A DNA stretch of 64,000 nucleotides from Frigoribacterium sp. CG_9.8 (GTDB taxonomy: Bacteria > Actinomycetota > Actinomycetes > Actinomycetales > Microbacteriaceae): positions 1 to 64,000 of the forward strand of contig NZ_JADOVH010000003.1 in NCBI RefSeq assembly GCF_015751965.1, in the 5' to 3' direction. Shown one piece after another: positions 27,042 through 34,801 of the stretch. The position numbers and the translations under genes were made by a program. Numbering within the stretch: the first letter of the stretch is position 1; each line of letters starts with the position of its first letter. The notes below the pieces were generated by a model. That model was given only the letters and a program-made list of their open reading frames with translations. It made no database searches and was not told where the DNA came from.

Positions 27042-27354
27042 CGTCGACCTCGCATCTTTTCCGTGGGCAATACGTGGCTCTCTGGGTGACGATCGGGTTG
27101 CGACCATCGCCGGGATTAAGGGCCTTGGCAAGTCTAGTTCTCGGAGCTGCCAGCTCCCGCGCACGGTTGCTGATCGTCGTGACTGTGTCCAACCAAATGT
27201 CGACTGTCGGCCGCCAAGCAGATAGCTGCACCTCGTGTTCGCCGTCAGTGGAGCAAACGGAAGGTCGCATCCGTGCAGGAACGCCGCTCTCGGGCGTATG
27301 CTTACAGATCGTGTTTACCGCACGTTTACGTCTTCCGGAGGATAGGAACTGCAC
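27042..27354. other. divergent region between aceE and peroxiredoxin gene
   Basis: 313 bases holding both promoters. No coding sequence or convincing regulator site was recognised. A strong ribosome site (GGAGG at about 27338-27342) precedes the peroxiredoxin ATG. Confidence 0.4.
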
Positions 27355-27828
27355 ATGGCTCTGGAAAATGACACCCAGGCGCCCGACTTTGAACTCCCGA
27401 ATCAATTCGGGGAGCACATCAGACTGAGCGACTTCCGCCACAGGAAGCCCGTTGCTCTCGTGTTCTTCCCCCTCGCCTTTTCGAGTACTTGCACGAGCGA
27501 ACTGTGCGAGCTGCGCGACAACCTCTCGCTCTTCAGGGACAAGAGCATCGAGTTGTTGGGCGTGTCAGTTGATTCCAAAGCCACCCTCCGGGCCTTCGCC
27601 GAAGCGGACGGCTACGACTTCAACCTTCTTGCGGACTTTTGGCCCCATGGGGCGGTCGCCAAGGAGTATGGGGTCTTCCTTCCCGAGAAGGGCTTCGCGA
27701 ACCGCGCGAGTTTTCTCATCGACACAAATGGAATCATCCGAGCCAGTTTTGTCACGGCTCCCGGTGAGGCGCGCTCGATTGCTGCCTATCGCGAGGCGCT
27801 CGCCGAACTTGCGCCCATCACCGTCTAA
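27355..27828 (+). CDS. peroxiredoxin, AhpE-like
   Basis: Thiol peroxidase of 157 residues that reduces peroxides in the cytosol. Thioredoxin-fold markers: NDTQAPDFELPNQFGE, ALVFFPLAFSSTCTSELCELRDN with peroxidatic Cys46 (TxxC motif) and a further Cys51 five residues on, and LLADFWPHGAVAKEYGVF. The spacing of the two Cys and the PLAFSSTC context fit the AhpE branch of the AhpC/Prx family. It is divergent from aceE and followed by a hairpin region and tRNA-Val. Confidence 0.92.
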   Translation: MALENDTQAPDFELPNQFGEHIRLSDFRHRKPVALVFFPLAFSSTCTSELCELRDNLSLFRDKSIELLGVSVDSKATLRAFAEADGYDFNLLADFWPHGAVAKEYGVFLPEKGFANRASFLIDTNGIIRASFVTAPGEARSIAAYREALAELAPITV

Positions 27829-27846
27829 AGCCGGTCTGATCTGCCC

Positions 27847-27887
27847 GCGGGTGGGTCTGTCCCGTGGCGACAGTGCGGGCCACCCGC
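27847..27887. other. nested hairpin downstream of peroxiredoxin gene
   Basis: Outer stem GCGGGTGG / CCACCCGC enclosing an inner stem CTGTC / GACAG, 19 bases after the stop codon. No T-run follows. It may stabilise or end the transcript. Confidence 0.4.
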
Positions 27888-27980
27888 GCGGTGGGAGCGC
27901 AAGCCTGCCGCGACGTGCGGGCGGCGCAGATGCCTGTACGATATGGGTTCGCCGCAAATGTCCTGACGGGTGCGCGCTGC

Positions 27981-28053
27981 GGGCCTTTAGCTCAGTTGGT
28001 AGAGCGCCACGTTTACACCGTGGATGTCATCGGTTCGAGCCCGGTAGGGCCCA
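27981..28053 (+). tRNA. tRNA-Val (TAC)
   Basis: Acceptor GGGCCTT pairs with AGGGCCC (28046-28052) with one wobble. The D-arm is TAGCTCAGTTGGTAGAGC, the anticodon stem CCACG/CGTGG encloses TTTACAC with TAC at 28014-28016, and the T-arm is GGTTCGAGCCC. Discriminator A28053, and CCA is encoded at 28054-28056. Confidence 0.96.
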
Positions 28054-28306
28054 CCATAATCGCGTGGCCGAGAAATCCAGCGAGCCTCCACAGAACTCAG
28101 ACACGTTGTGAAGCTCAGGGTGTCGGTGCGTGGATTCGTTGAGTCGGGTCCTGTCGCACCGTGGCACACGACCACCGGTGTGCGCATGCCCAGCACATTG
28201 ATAATCGGGCTAACGCCCGAGGATGACCATGTCGCGATGGTTCCCAATCACCCGGCTGTGATTTTTGCGCCCTTTGCCACCATCCTCTATGCGCGTCATG
28301 CTTCTG

Positions 28307-30430
28307 CTACATCAACGCCCCGCTGTACGAGTACTTCACGAATACCTCGGCCGCGATGCCCGATTCAGCGAGCGCGCCCTGCACGGCGGTCAACATGTAC
28401 TTCGAGTCCCAGCCCAAGTAGAGGAAGTGTGATTCGTCCAGCGCGCACCACTGGCCGTTCCACGCCTGCGCGTCGAAGATCGGACCGCCGCGGCGGGCGC
28501 TGAATGCGACTACATCGGCGCGAGCATCCGCCCAGAGGCGCGTGAAAATGCGGGTGAACAGGGACTTGACGTCGTAAACCTCCCAGTGCTCGCCGCGGTA
28601 CTCGACATACTCGAACTCCCGCTGCCAGCCACGTGGCCATCCGCGTCGCCGTTGCGCGTCAAGGATCGGCGTGAGCCCGTCGTCGTCGATACCCACCGCC
28701 ACCGGGCGGGCCCAGAGAGCAAGAAAATCGACAGTGAGCTCCGTGGTTCGCTCGGCGATCGCCGCTGTTCCCCAGACCGGGACGTCGGTGAGCGCGCGGG
28801 TCCCCGGAATTGCGCTCATCGCATACAAGGTCCGTTTCGCGGAGAAAGAAGCACCGAGTGCTCTCTCGGCGGATGACGCCTCCACGAGGGCGAGATTGCC
28901 CAGCGTAGCTGCGAGGGCGCGGTGGCTGTTCTGTTCGTCGTCGGAATAGTCCGCCCAGGCGCGGATCCCATCACCGCTCCAGGTATCGGCTGGTGCCAGC
29001 GGGAAGATGTTGTCGACATCAAGCTCCGGGCCGCCGTCTAATTTGAGGGTGCCGTCCGCCCCAGCGAGTCGGCCGAGAACATAGCGGGCATGTGGAAGAT
29101 CTCCGTATTTGAGGGCCACTCTGATGCGTGCGTCGGAGGGGGTGATCCGGGCGATCGCCGCGGTGAGGGCATCCGCTCCGGCCTCGCCTGCCCGGCACAG
29201 GCGCCCGACCAGTCGGTCGTTGTCCAGCCCGACGATCGTGCGTCGCAGCAGCAGCGACTGCACGAGTTTCAGAGTGTCGATCAGGGTGCTCGCCTTCGCG
29301 TCACCCGCATATTCGCGGTACGCGCGCATGACGAGCGGATACATTCCCCGGCCGAACGTGTTGGTGAACGCGAGCTGGCGGCTCACTTCCGCGTCATCAG
29401 CGAGCTCCGGGTGCAGCAGAATCCGGTAGATCTCGGAATACCCCCTCCACTCGGCGGCATGCCGGCGCAGGCTCTCGAGGTCGAGTCGAGGAAAGCGCTG
29501 CCGAAAGGCGTCATAGACACCTCGCCCGTCCGTAGCGTCTACCTCGCGCCCGGTCGTCAACACCAGGTAGTGACGCCAGAACCCGGCGATGGCATCGTCG
29601 GTATTCTGCTCGATCGGCACCCAGTAGGTATCTTCGATCTCACTTTGCTCGGCATGTGACATCCCCATTAGCACGTAGTTGTGAATCAACTCGTGATCGC
29701 GCAATGGTTCGCCAGTGGAGTTGAGGCTCTCGAAGATCTGCTGGGCATTCGCATCGGCGCCGAGGGTGATCGCGACATGTTCGAGGCGCTGCAGCCCGGT
29801 CCAGATGCGCACCACCTCTGACGCCGGAACCTGGCTGCGAAAGAAGGCGTAGTTATCGTCGAAGCGGGAGTCGTGAGAGTCGGCATCCGGGAGGCGCCCC
29901 CCGAGTACGACACTCTCGAAGATTTCGGCCCAGGCGCGATGCGGCCGAAGCTTGGTGCGCGCGCGGTCAGCCTGACTGACCAATACTTTTTCAAGATTGG
30001 CGGACAGCGCAGGGTCGGCGGCGAGCGCCGAATCAGTGAGCACGCTGTGGTGGAGTGCTGCGATCAAGAGCATGAGCGTCGTGATGCGCTGTTGGCCGTC
30101 GATGAGCACAAGCTCGGAGGCGCCCCGCTCGGTGCCGGGGGAGGGCTCAGTGCTCGCAGAGGACAGGATCGACCCGATGAAGTGCATGTGAGGTCGACCC
30201 GTGTCGGCGCCCGTGTCGATGCCCGTGTCAGTGCCCGTGTCGATGCCCGTGTCGGCTCCCGTGTGAGTGGCATCGGCAACGGCCCGGATGTCGGCCAGCA
30301 GTTGCTCGCACGCTCCGATGTCCCAGCGATACTGGCGCTGGTAGACCGGCACCACGATCGTCGTGTCTGCGGCCGAGAGCCAGGCGATTGTATTGACAGC
30401 GGTCGCTTCGATATTCGTGGCAGTTCCCAT
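28307..30430 (-). CDS. DUF262/DUF1524 protein (type IV restriction superfamily, GmrSD-like)
   Basis: 707 residues. N-terminal DUF262 domain: VVPVYQRQYRWD, LLADIRAV, FIGSIL and the signature LIDGQQRITTLMLL (about residues 105-116). The middle is helical. A DUF1524-like region follows at about 470-570: VDNIFPLAP, ALAATLGNLALVEAS, ASFSAKRTLYAMS and VWGTAAIAERT. In active nucleases of this superfamily (GmrSD, SspE) the first motif is EHIxPQ; here His is Asn, so the HNH centre looks degenerate. The last 120 residues, rich in Trp and Tyr, match no domain I recognise. A loop near residue 75 carries a GxDT tandem repeat. ATG 30430 is preferred. The gene is divergent from an oxygenase-like gene with an iron box between them. 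Confidence 0.82.
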   Translation of the reverse strand: MGTATNIEATAVNTIAWLSAADTTIVVPVYQRQYRWDIGACEQLLADIRAVADATHTGADTGIDTGTDTGIDTGADTGRPHMHFIGSILSSASTEPSPGTERGASELVLIDGQQRITTLMLLIAALHHSVLTDSALAADPALSANLEKVLVSQADRARTKLRPHRAWAEIFESVVLGGRLPDADSHDSRFDDNYAFFRSQVPASEVVRIWTGLQRLEHVAITLGADANAQQIFESLNSTGEPLRDHELIHNYVLMGMSHAEQSEIEDTYWVPIEQNTDDAIAGFWRHYLVLTTGREVDATDGRGVYDAFRQRFPRLDLESLRRHAAEWRGYSEIYRILLHPELADDAEVSRQLAFTNTFGRGMYPLVMRAYREYAGDAKASTLIDTLKLVQSLLLRRTIVGLDNDRLVGRLCRAGEAGADALTAAIARITPSDARIRVALKYGDLPHARYVLGRLAGADGTLKLDGGPELDVDNIFPLAPADTWSGDGIRAWADYSDDEQNSHRALAATLGNLALVEASSAERALGASFSAKRTLYAMSAIPGTRALTDVPVWGTAAIAERTTELTVDFLALWARPVAVGIDDDGLTPILDAQRRRGWPRGWQREFEYVEYRGEHWEVYDVKSLFTRIFTRLWADARADVVAFSARRGGPIFDAQAWNGQWCALDESHFLYLGWDSKYMLTAVQGALAESGIAAEVFVKYSYSGALM
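30198..30262 (-). repeat. 12-bp tandem repeat inside DUF262 gene
   Basis: GTGTC recurs every 12 bases at 30201, 30213, 30225, 30237 and 30249, with GTGTG at 30261. On the coding strand this reads as repeats of Gly-X-Asp-Thr (GADTGIDTGTDTGIDTGADTG). It falls in the variable loop between the LLADI helix and the HFIGSI strand. Confidence 0.9.
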
Positions 30431-30482
30431 GATTGGCCCAAGTTTATTCGCACTCGAGTGCGATTTGAGCCTCCAAAATATC

Positions 30483-30501
30483 AAATGTTAGGCTTACCTA
30501 A
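30483..30501. promoter_or_regulatory. DtxR/IdeR-like iron box
   Basis: The 14 bases TTAGGCTTACCTAA (30488-30501) match 13 of the last 14 positions of the 19-bp DtxR/IdeR consensus TTAGGTTAGSCTAACCTAA; the five bases to the left (AAATG) match poorly. It lies 40 bases before the plus-strand gene start and 53 bases before the DUF262 gene start, well placed to act on both promoters. Iron-dependent repression is inferred. Confidence 0.65.
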
Positions 30502-30541
30502 GTTGGGTCTGTGAAAACGTGCTGGCCCCTTACGAAAGGTC

Positions 30542-31327
30542 ATGATCCGCATCATGGGTTACATCAAATCCGCTGCTCTCGACGAGACCGGCTATGTCGT
30601 ACTCGACCGCTATAACCAAGAGCTCGATCCCCAGGAATGGCGTGAGATCGAGTATGTCGACTGGAAGTCGTCCGGTGAAACCCAATTCGCACCGCTTGCG
30701 AGTGCGCAGGGTGAGATCGAAGTCAATGGCTTCTGGAACCACACGCCGCCACGCACCGACAAGGACGGCGTCTGGATCCCGTCCCAAGTCGAGAAGGCGC
30801 CAAATCTCGTACGCCGTGCCATGGAGCCGGGTGCGAATGTGGGACGATGCCGCGTTATCGAACTCCAGCCCAACGAGTATTCGGACACCCTGTACAACCT
30901 GCATCAGGATGACAACAACCGTCTCAATCCGGATGGTACCGGCTGGGTGGTTCGCGGATTTTTCAACCTCACGGATGACGCCGACAGCTTCTTTGTATTG
31001 CGCGAGAACCGCACCGATCCGAGCGTCGAATACCGCATCGCCCTCCCCGCTGGTGCCCAGCTGATCATCGACACCCAGCGCCTGTGGCACGCCGCAACAC
31101 ACACCGGTGCCGACGCCCGCTACTGCCTCATCACGTCATGGGAGTCCGGACCTGAGCTCGACGCCTACATGGAAAAGCACAATGGCGTCAGCCGCGTTCC
31201 CAATGTTGAGGTCCCGCAGGATGTCCTGGATGCCGGACAGGCTGAGCAGGCCCGTCGCATCGCCGCACGGGCAGCCTTCTATGCGGCCAAGGGTCAGGCC
31301 GAGAAGACGGCAATGAGCGAGGCCTGA
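30542..31327 (+). CDS. predicted Fe(II)/2-oxoglutarate-type oxygenase
   Basis: 261 residues, cytosolic. No closely named family was recognised. The middle looks like a double-stranded beta-helix with a 2-His-1-carboxylate metal triad: His121 and Asp123 in YNLHQDDNNRLN and a distal His (183 or 187) in RLWHAATHTG, followed by an Arg nearby (ARYCLITSW) that could bind 2-oxoglutarate. GWVVRGFFNLTDDADSFFVL forms intervening strands. The C-terminal 50 residues are Ala/Gln-rich helix. ATG 30542 lies close behind AAAGG; ATG 30554 is an alternative. The iron box upstream fits an iron-related role. Substrate unknown. Confidence 0.6.
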   Translation: MIRIMGYIKSAALDETGYVVLDRYNQELDPQEWREIEYVDWKSSGETQFAPLASAQGEIEVNGFWNHTPPRTDKDGVWIPSQVEKAPNLVRRAMEPGANVGRCRVIELQPNEYSDTLYNLHQDDNNRLNPDGTGWVVRGFFNLTDDADSFFVLRENRTDPSVEYRIALPAGAQLIIDTQRLWHAATHTGADARYCLITSWESGPELDAYMEKHNGVSRVPNVEVPQDVLDAGQAEQARRIAARAAFYAAKGQAEKTAMSEA

Positions 31328-31354
31328 TCCGCGGCACGCTGGTACACGTTCGAG

Positions 31355-31382
31355 CTCACCACGCGCTCACCACGCGCTCACC
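31355..31382 (+). repeat. 11-bp tandem repeat at gene end
   Basis: CTCACCACGCG twice (31355, 31366) plus a partial CTCACC, overlapping the stop codon of the minus-strand gene that ends at 31367. Confidence 0.75.
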
Positions 31383-32083
31383 GGTGCCGTAATCTCCGGT
31401 ACCGGTGACGTGTGCCAGCGTGACCCGTTGCCGTAGTGGCTTGAGGCCCAAGGGGACGCCCAGATGGCCTGCTCGGTGATGTTCGTGGGTGCCGACGCTG
31501 CGAAGGCACTCACGATCGTCGAAAATGATGGATTACGCTGCAGGTTCTCGGCGGCTTTCTGGGCTGCGGTCACGAGGGAGTCGTAGCTTCCCAGTCCACC
31601 GCCACCGCCAGAGCCGTAGCCGTTGTTCATGGGATTATTGCGGTTCCACCAGTCATCGGTGCCGTTTTCCTGCCGCATCCAGCGCACCATCACGGTGATA
31701 TTTGCTTCGGACTGTGGCCACCCACCGGAGAGCATCACCAGTTTTGCCCAGGCGTAATTCGTGCCGGTTGCCGCGAGGGATTCGACCCCCGCTGTCGCAG
31801 AGTAGCCGTCACGGGTTCCGTCTTGGAGCGATACACGCTCCGAGACGCTGAGTGTCTGCGGATGAGCGGCGATGTAGAGCGCGAGCTGCCCGGCGGCGTC
31901 CGGCGTTGCTGGCGGAGCGATGGCGAAGGTGGCAATGAGCGCGAAGGCTCCAATGGATGCCGCAATAGCCAAGGGTGAGCGGCGCGATGTTTGTGCCGTC
32001 CCACCTGGCTGCGCTGCGCGAATCGTGCGACGGGGCAGCTCTCTAGCGCGGCGGGAGGATGAGGGCTGGCGCGAAGGGATCAT
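31367..32083 (-). CDS. membrane-anchored or secreted lysozyme-like protein
   Basis: 238 residues. A basic N-terminus (SRQPSSSRRARELPRRTIR) precedes a signal-anchor helix (PLAIAASIGAFALIATFAIA, about 37-56), so the rest is outside the cytoplasm. The C-terminal 110 residues carry a pattern seen in phage and actinobacterial muralytic domains: ITVMVRWMRQENGTDDWWN, RNNPMNNGYG, GSYDSLVTAAQKAAENLQ, FSTIVSAFA and ASPWASSHYGNG. Peptidoglycan cleavage is therefore plausible, with Glu in RQENG as the candidate catalytic acid. A Gly-rich insert (YGSGGGGGLG) interrupts it. The C-terminus and stop overlap an 11-bp tandem repeat. Confidence 0.6.
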   Translation of the reverse strand: MIPSRQPSSSRRARELPRRTIRAAQPGGTAQTSRRSPLAIAASIGAFALIATFAIAPPATPDAAGQLALYIAAHPQTLSVSERVSLQDGTRDGYSATAGVESLAATGTNYAWAKLVMLSGGWPQSEANITVMVRWMRQENGTDDWWNRNNPMNNGYGSGGGGGLGSYDSLVTAAQKAAENLQRNPSFSTIVSAFAASAPTNITEQAIWASPWASSHYGNGSRWHTSPVPEITAPVSAW

Positions 32084-32290
32084 AGGAGAGTGACGTGCTG
32101 GCGACTGATGGTGAAGCTACCGGCGAATCAGCGCCGACGTTACCAGAGTGCCCTGCGCGGCAGTCGCAGCTGCGACGGTGGGGAGCGCCCGGCGACTGTT
32201 GCCCCACCCCCGCGCTGCATTTAGGCAGTCGCGCGGCCAGCTGCGGCCCGTCACCCCGATAAATGACACCGAACCCGTATCGTATGGGGC

Positions 32291-34726
32291 ATGGAAGCTG
32301 GGCATGGGCACGGCGCTGACACCGGCGCTGACACCGCCGCTGACACTGCCGCTGACACTGCCGCTGACACTGCCGCTGACACTGCCGCTGACACTGCCGC
32401 CGACACTGCCGCCGACACTGCCGCTGACACTGCCGCTGACACTGCCGCCGACACTGCCGCCGACACTGCCGCTGACACTGCCGCTGCCGCACCGGCCGGC
32501 GCACCGGCGCAGTCAACCAGGTCGAACAGGGTGACCAACTCGACCGAGGAGTTCGAGCATTACGACGATGATGCGCTCGCCACGGCAATGGCGGATGAGG
32601 CCGAGCGGCTTGGGCTGACTGGCGCGATCGCGATCATCTCCCCCTTCAGCATCCCGTCGGTGGTGAGGGTTGCTCCCAGCCTCGCTGCAGTTGCGCCGGA
32701 CCCCGCCCTCGATTCGGCGGATCTGCCGCTGATCTCCGGTCAGCCGGGAGTGTTGACCCGGAAGGCGACCACACCGATCGGCGAATTGCCGCTGCCGACC
32801 CGCCGGACGATTCGCGATGCGGAGCAGGCGCGTGCTCGCGCGGAGGCCGGGCAGGTAGAGACCGCCCGCCGATCGGGATGGCTCTCTGCTGTCCAGGCGG
32901 GGGTTCAGTCCGTGAAGGCGGAGACACCCCGCGAAGATCAGGATGCGCCTCCCCCAATAATCGACGATCTGATTGCATCGGCTCCCCTCTCACCCGAGCC
33001 ATCCAATCCGGTCGCTGCGCACTCCCCGGTATTTGAGCTCGTCGAGCCGCAGCCCTACTCTGCTGCGCTTAATGTTGTGCCGCCTCCGTTGCTTCCATCC
33101 AGTGGTGTTCCGCCCACTGTTGGTCCACCGGCTGTCGATGCGCCCACTGCCAACCCACCGGTCGCGCCCACGTCGTTGCGGGCCGATCTGTCTGAGGGCG
33201 ACGGGCTGCGTGCGCCTGGCACGATGAATCCGTGGCTCCAATCCGCCGCGATCGAGCTCGCCGAGGTGCGTTCTGCTCGCCAATGGGTGTTTGCTGTGGA
33301 GCTCAGCGGCTCGCGGCCGACCCCACTCGACCAGCGCGTTGGGCGCGCATCGCGCCTCTTCTGGCTCTGGTTCGCCGCAAATTCATCTGTGCTGAGCATC
33401 GCTTTCGGTGCAGCGATATTTTCCCTCGGAATGAGTCTGCGACAGGCAGTGGTCGCCGTCTTCATTGGTGTGGCGATCTCGTTCCTGCCGCTCGGCCTCG
33501 GCACCCTAGCGGGCAAGTGGAGCGGTCAGCCGGTGATGATCGTCTCGCGCGCTACCTTCGGTCATTTCGGCAACATTCTTCCGGCCACGATCGCGCTGAT
33601 CTCGCGCCTATTTTGGGGTGCGGTACTGCTCTGGATGATCGCGGCGGCAACTGCACGCATTCTGGTTCGTGCCGGGCTCGCCGGACCCCTGACCGAATTG
33701 CAGTTGATGGTGATCGTCATGGCCGTGAGTTTTCTCCTCGCGTTGAGCGTTGCATTCTTCGGTTATGCGCTGTTTGCGCGAATCCAGTTGGTGCTCGCCA
33801 TTCTCTCTGCCGTGCTCATCGTCGCCCTCGGTGTCGTCACGTGGCCAGCGGTAGATATCTCGACCGCTCTGACCGTGGCAGACGGTCCTGTGGTCCTTGT
33901 GGTGACCGGGGTTGTGCTCGTGTTCAGCTTTGTCGGGCTGGTCTGGGCGAACAGCAGTGGAGATCTCGCCCGATACCAGCGTCCGAGCTCGTCGGGTGGG
34001 GTATCGATGCTGTGGGCCTCATTCGGGATGACGGTTCCCGCGTTCCTCCTTATCGGTTACGGCACCCTACTCGCCGCGTCGAGCACCGCAACCGCCGCGG
34101 GCCTCGGTAGCAGTCCGATCGACACTATCGCGGCGATGCTCCCCGGTTGGTACCCGGTGCCTCTGATCGCGGCCACGGTACTCAGTCTCCTGTCCGGGGT
34201 GATTCTGAGCATCTATTCGGGTGGGTTCGCCCTCGAGGCCACCGGTGTGAAGGTGACGAGAAGTGTTGCGGCCGTCATCGTCGGACTACTTGTTTTTGCC
34301 GTCGCAATCGCTCTTGGCTTCACCGTCAACAACGTCGTCATGGTGTTTCGCGACCTTGCCACCACTCTCGCGGTTCCGGTCGCTGCCTGGGCGGGGATCT
34401 TCTCTGCCGAGATGATCCTGCGCCGTCGGCGTTTTGACTCCGGGTCACTGCTCGCGCGCGGTGGAATCTATCCCGACGTCCACTGGCGGAACTTCTCGAT
34501 GCTGTGTGTGGCATCCGTCATCGGATGGGGATTCACGTCTGCTTCGCTGCCGGGACTCACCTGGGAGGGCTACCTGTTCACGGCGGTCGGGGTGCCGCTG
34601 TCGAGTCCGCTCGGAGCAACAGACCTCGGAGTTTTGGTGAGCCTCGTTCTCGGACTGCTCACCCCGTTCGTCGTTGGAATCTCGACGATCCGCAGCCAGG
34701 AACGTCGGCAGGCGTCGCGCACCTGA
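32291..34726 (+). CDS. NCS1-family nucleobase/cytosine permease with long repeat-bearing N-terminus
   Basis: 811 residues. The C-terminal 480 form an NCS1 (purine-cytosine permease) transporter: LDQRVGRASRLFWLWFAANS, GTLAGKWSGQPVMIVSRATFG, FSFVGLVWANSSGDLARYQRP, ILSIYSGGFALEATGVKVTRS and GIYPDVHWRNFSML, with 12 hydrophobic helices. Residues 1-310 are an unusual hydrophilic extension: 14 units of Ala-Asp-Thr-(Ala/Gly) followed by a Pro/Ala-rich linker, probably cytosolic and disordered. Copies of the DNA repeat differ almost only at third codon positions, which supports translation of this frame from ATG 32291. An internal GTG at 32531 would skip the repeat. Substrate unproven. Confidence 0.82.
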   Translation: MEAGHGHGADTGADTAADTAADTAADTAADTAADTAADTAADTAADTAADTAADTAADTAADTAAAAPAGAPAQSTRSNRVTNSTEEFEHYDDDALATAMADEAERLGLTGAIAIISPFSIPSVVRVAPSLAAVAPDPALDSADLPLISGQPGVLTRKATTPIGELPLPTRRTIRDAEQARARAEAGQVETARRSGWLSAVQAGVQSVKAETPREDQDAPPPIIDDLIASAPLSPEPSNPVAAHSPVFELVEPQPYSAALNVVPPPLLPSSGVPPTVGPPAVDAPTANPPVAPTSLRADLSEGDGLRAPGTMNPWLQSAAIELAEVRSARQWVFAVELSGSRPTPLDQRVGRASRLFWLWFAANSSVLSIAFGAAIFSLGMSLRQAVVAVFIGVAISFLPLGLGTLAGKWSGQPVMIVSRATFGHFGNILPATIALISRLFWGAVLLWMIAAATARILVRAGLAGPLTELQLMVIVMAVSFLLALSVAFFGYALFARIQLVLAILSAVLIVALGVVTWPAVDISTALTVADGPVVLVVTGVVLVFSFVGLVWANSSGDLARYQRPSSSGGVSMLWASFGMTVPAFLLIGYGTLLAASSTATAAGLGSSPIDTIAAMLPGWYPVPLIAATVLSLLSGVILSIYSGGFALEATGVKVTRSVAAVIVGLLVFAVAIALGFTVNNVVMVFRDLATTLAVPVAAWAGIFSAEMILRRRRFDSGSLLARGGIYPDVHWRNFSMLCVASVIGWGFTSASLPGLTWEGYLFTAVGVPLSSPLGATDLGVLVSLVLGLLTPFVVGISTIRSQERRQASRT
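32312..32479 (+). repeat. 12-bp tandem repeat, 14 copies
   Basis: Units GGCGCTGACACC (two) then GCCGCTGACACT or GCCGCCGACACT. Variation is nearly confined to the third base of Ala and Thr codons in the ADT(A/G) frame. Because the unit is four codons, other frames on both strands are also free of stops, giving spurious Leu-Thr and Ala-Val-Ser repeats. Confidence 0.95.
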
Positions 34727-34801
34727 TCGCCATTGCCAGCAGATAACCAGCCGGCGAGGTTCGTTACCGACGGCCAGCCGCTCCGAAACTACAATGGGCG
34801 G

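Noticed and set aside
28108-28503. Possible small plus-strand gene starting GTG 28108 after tRNA-Val
   Set aside because: The first 65 codons have no known family and no convincing ribosome site, and the second half is antisense to the DUF262 gene. Not supported, though the 250-base gap is otherwise empty.
32251-32538. Minus-strand (AAVS)n and plus-strand (LTLP)n frames
   Set aside because: Side effects of the 12-bp repeat; only the ADT(A/G) frame shows third-position-biased variation and continues into a real protein.
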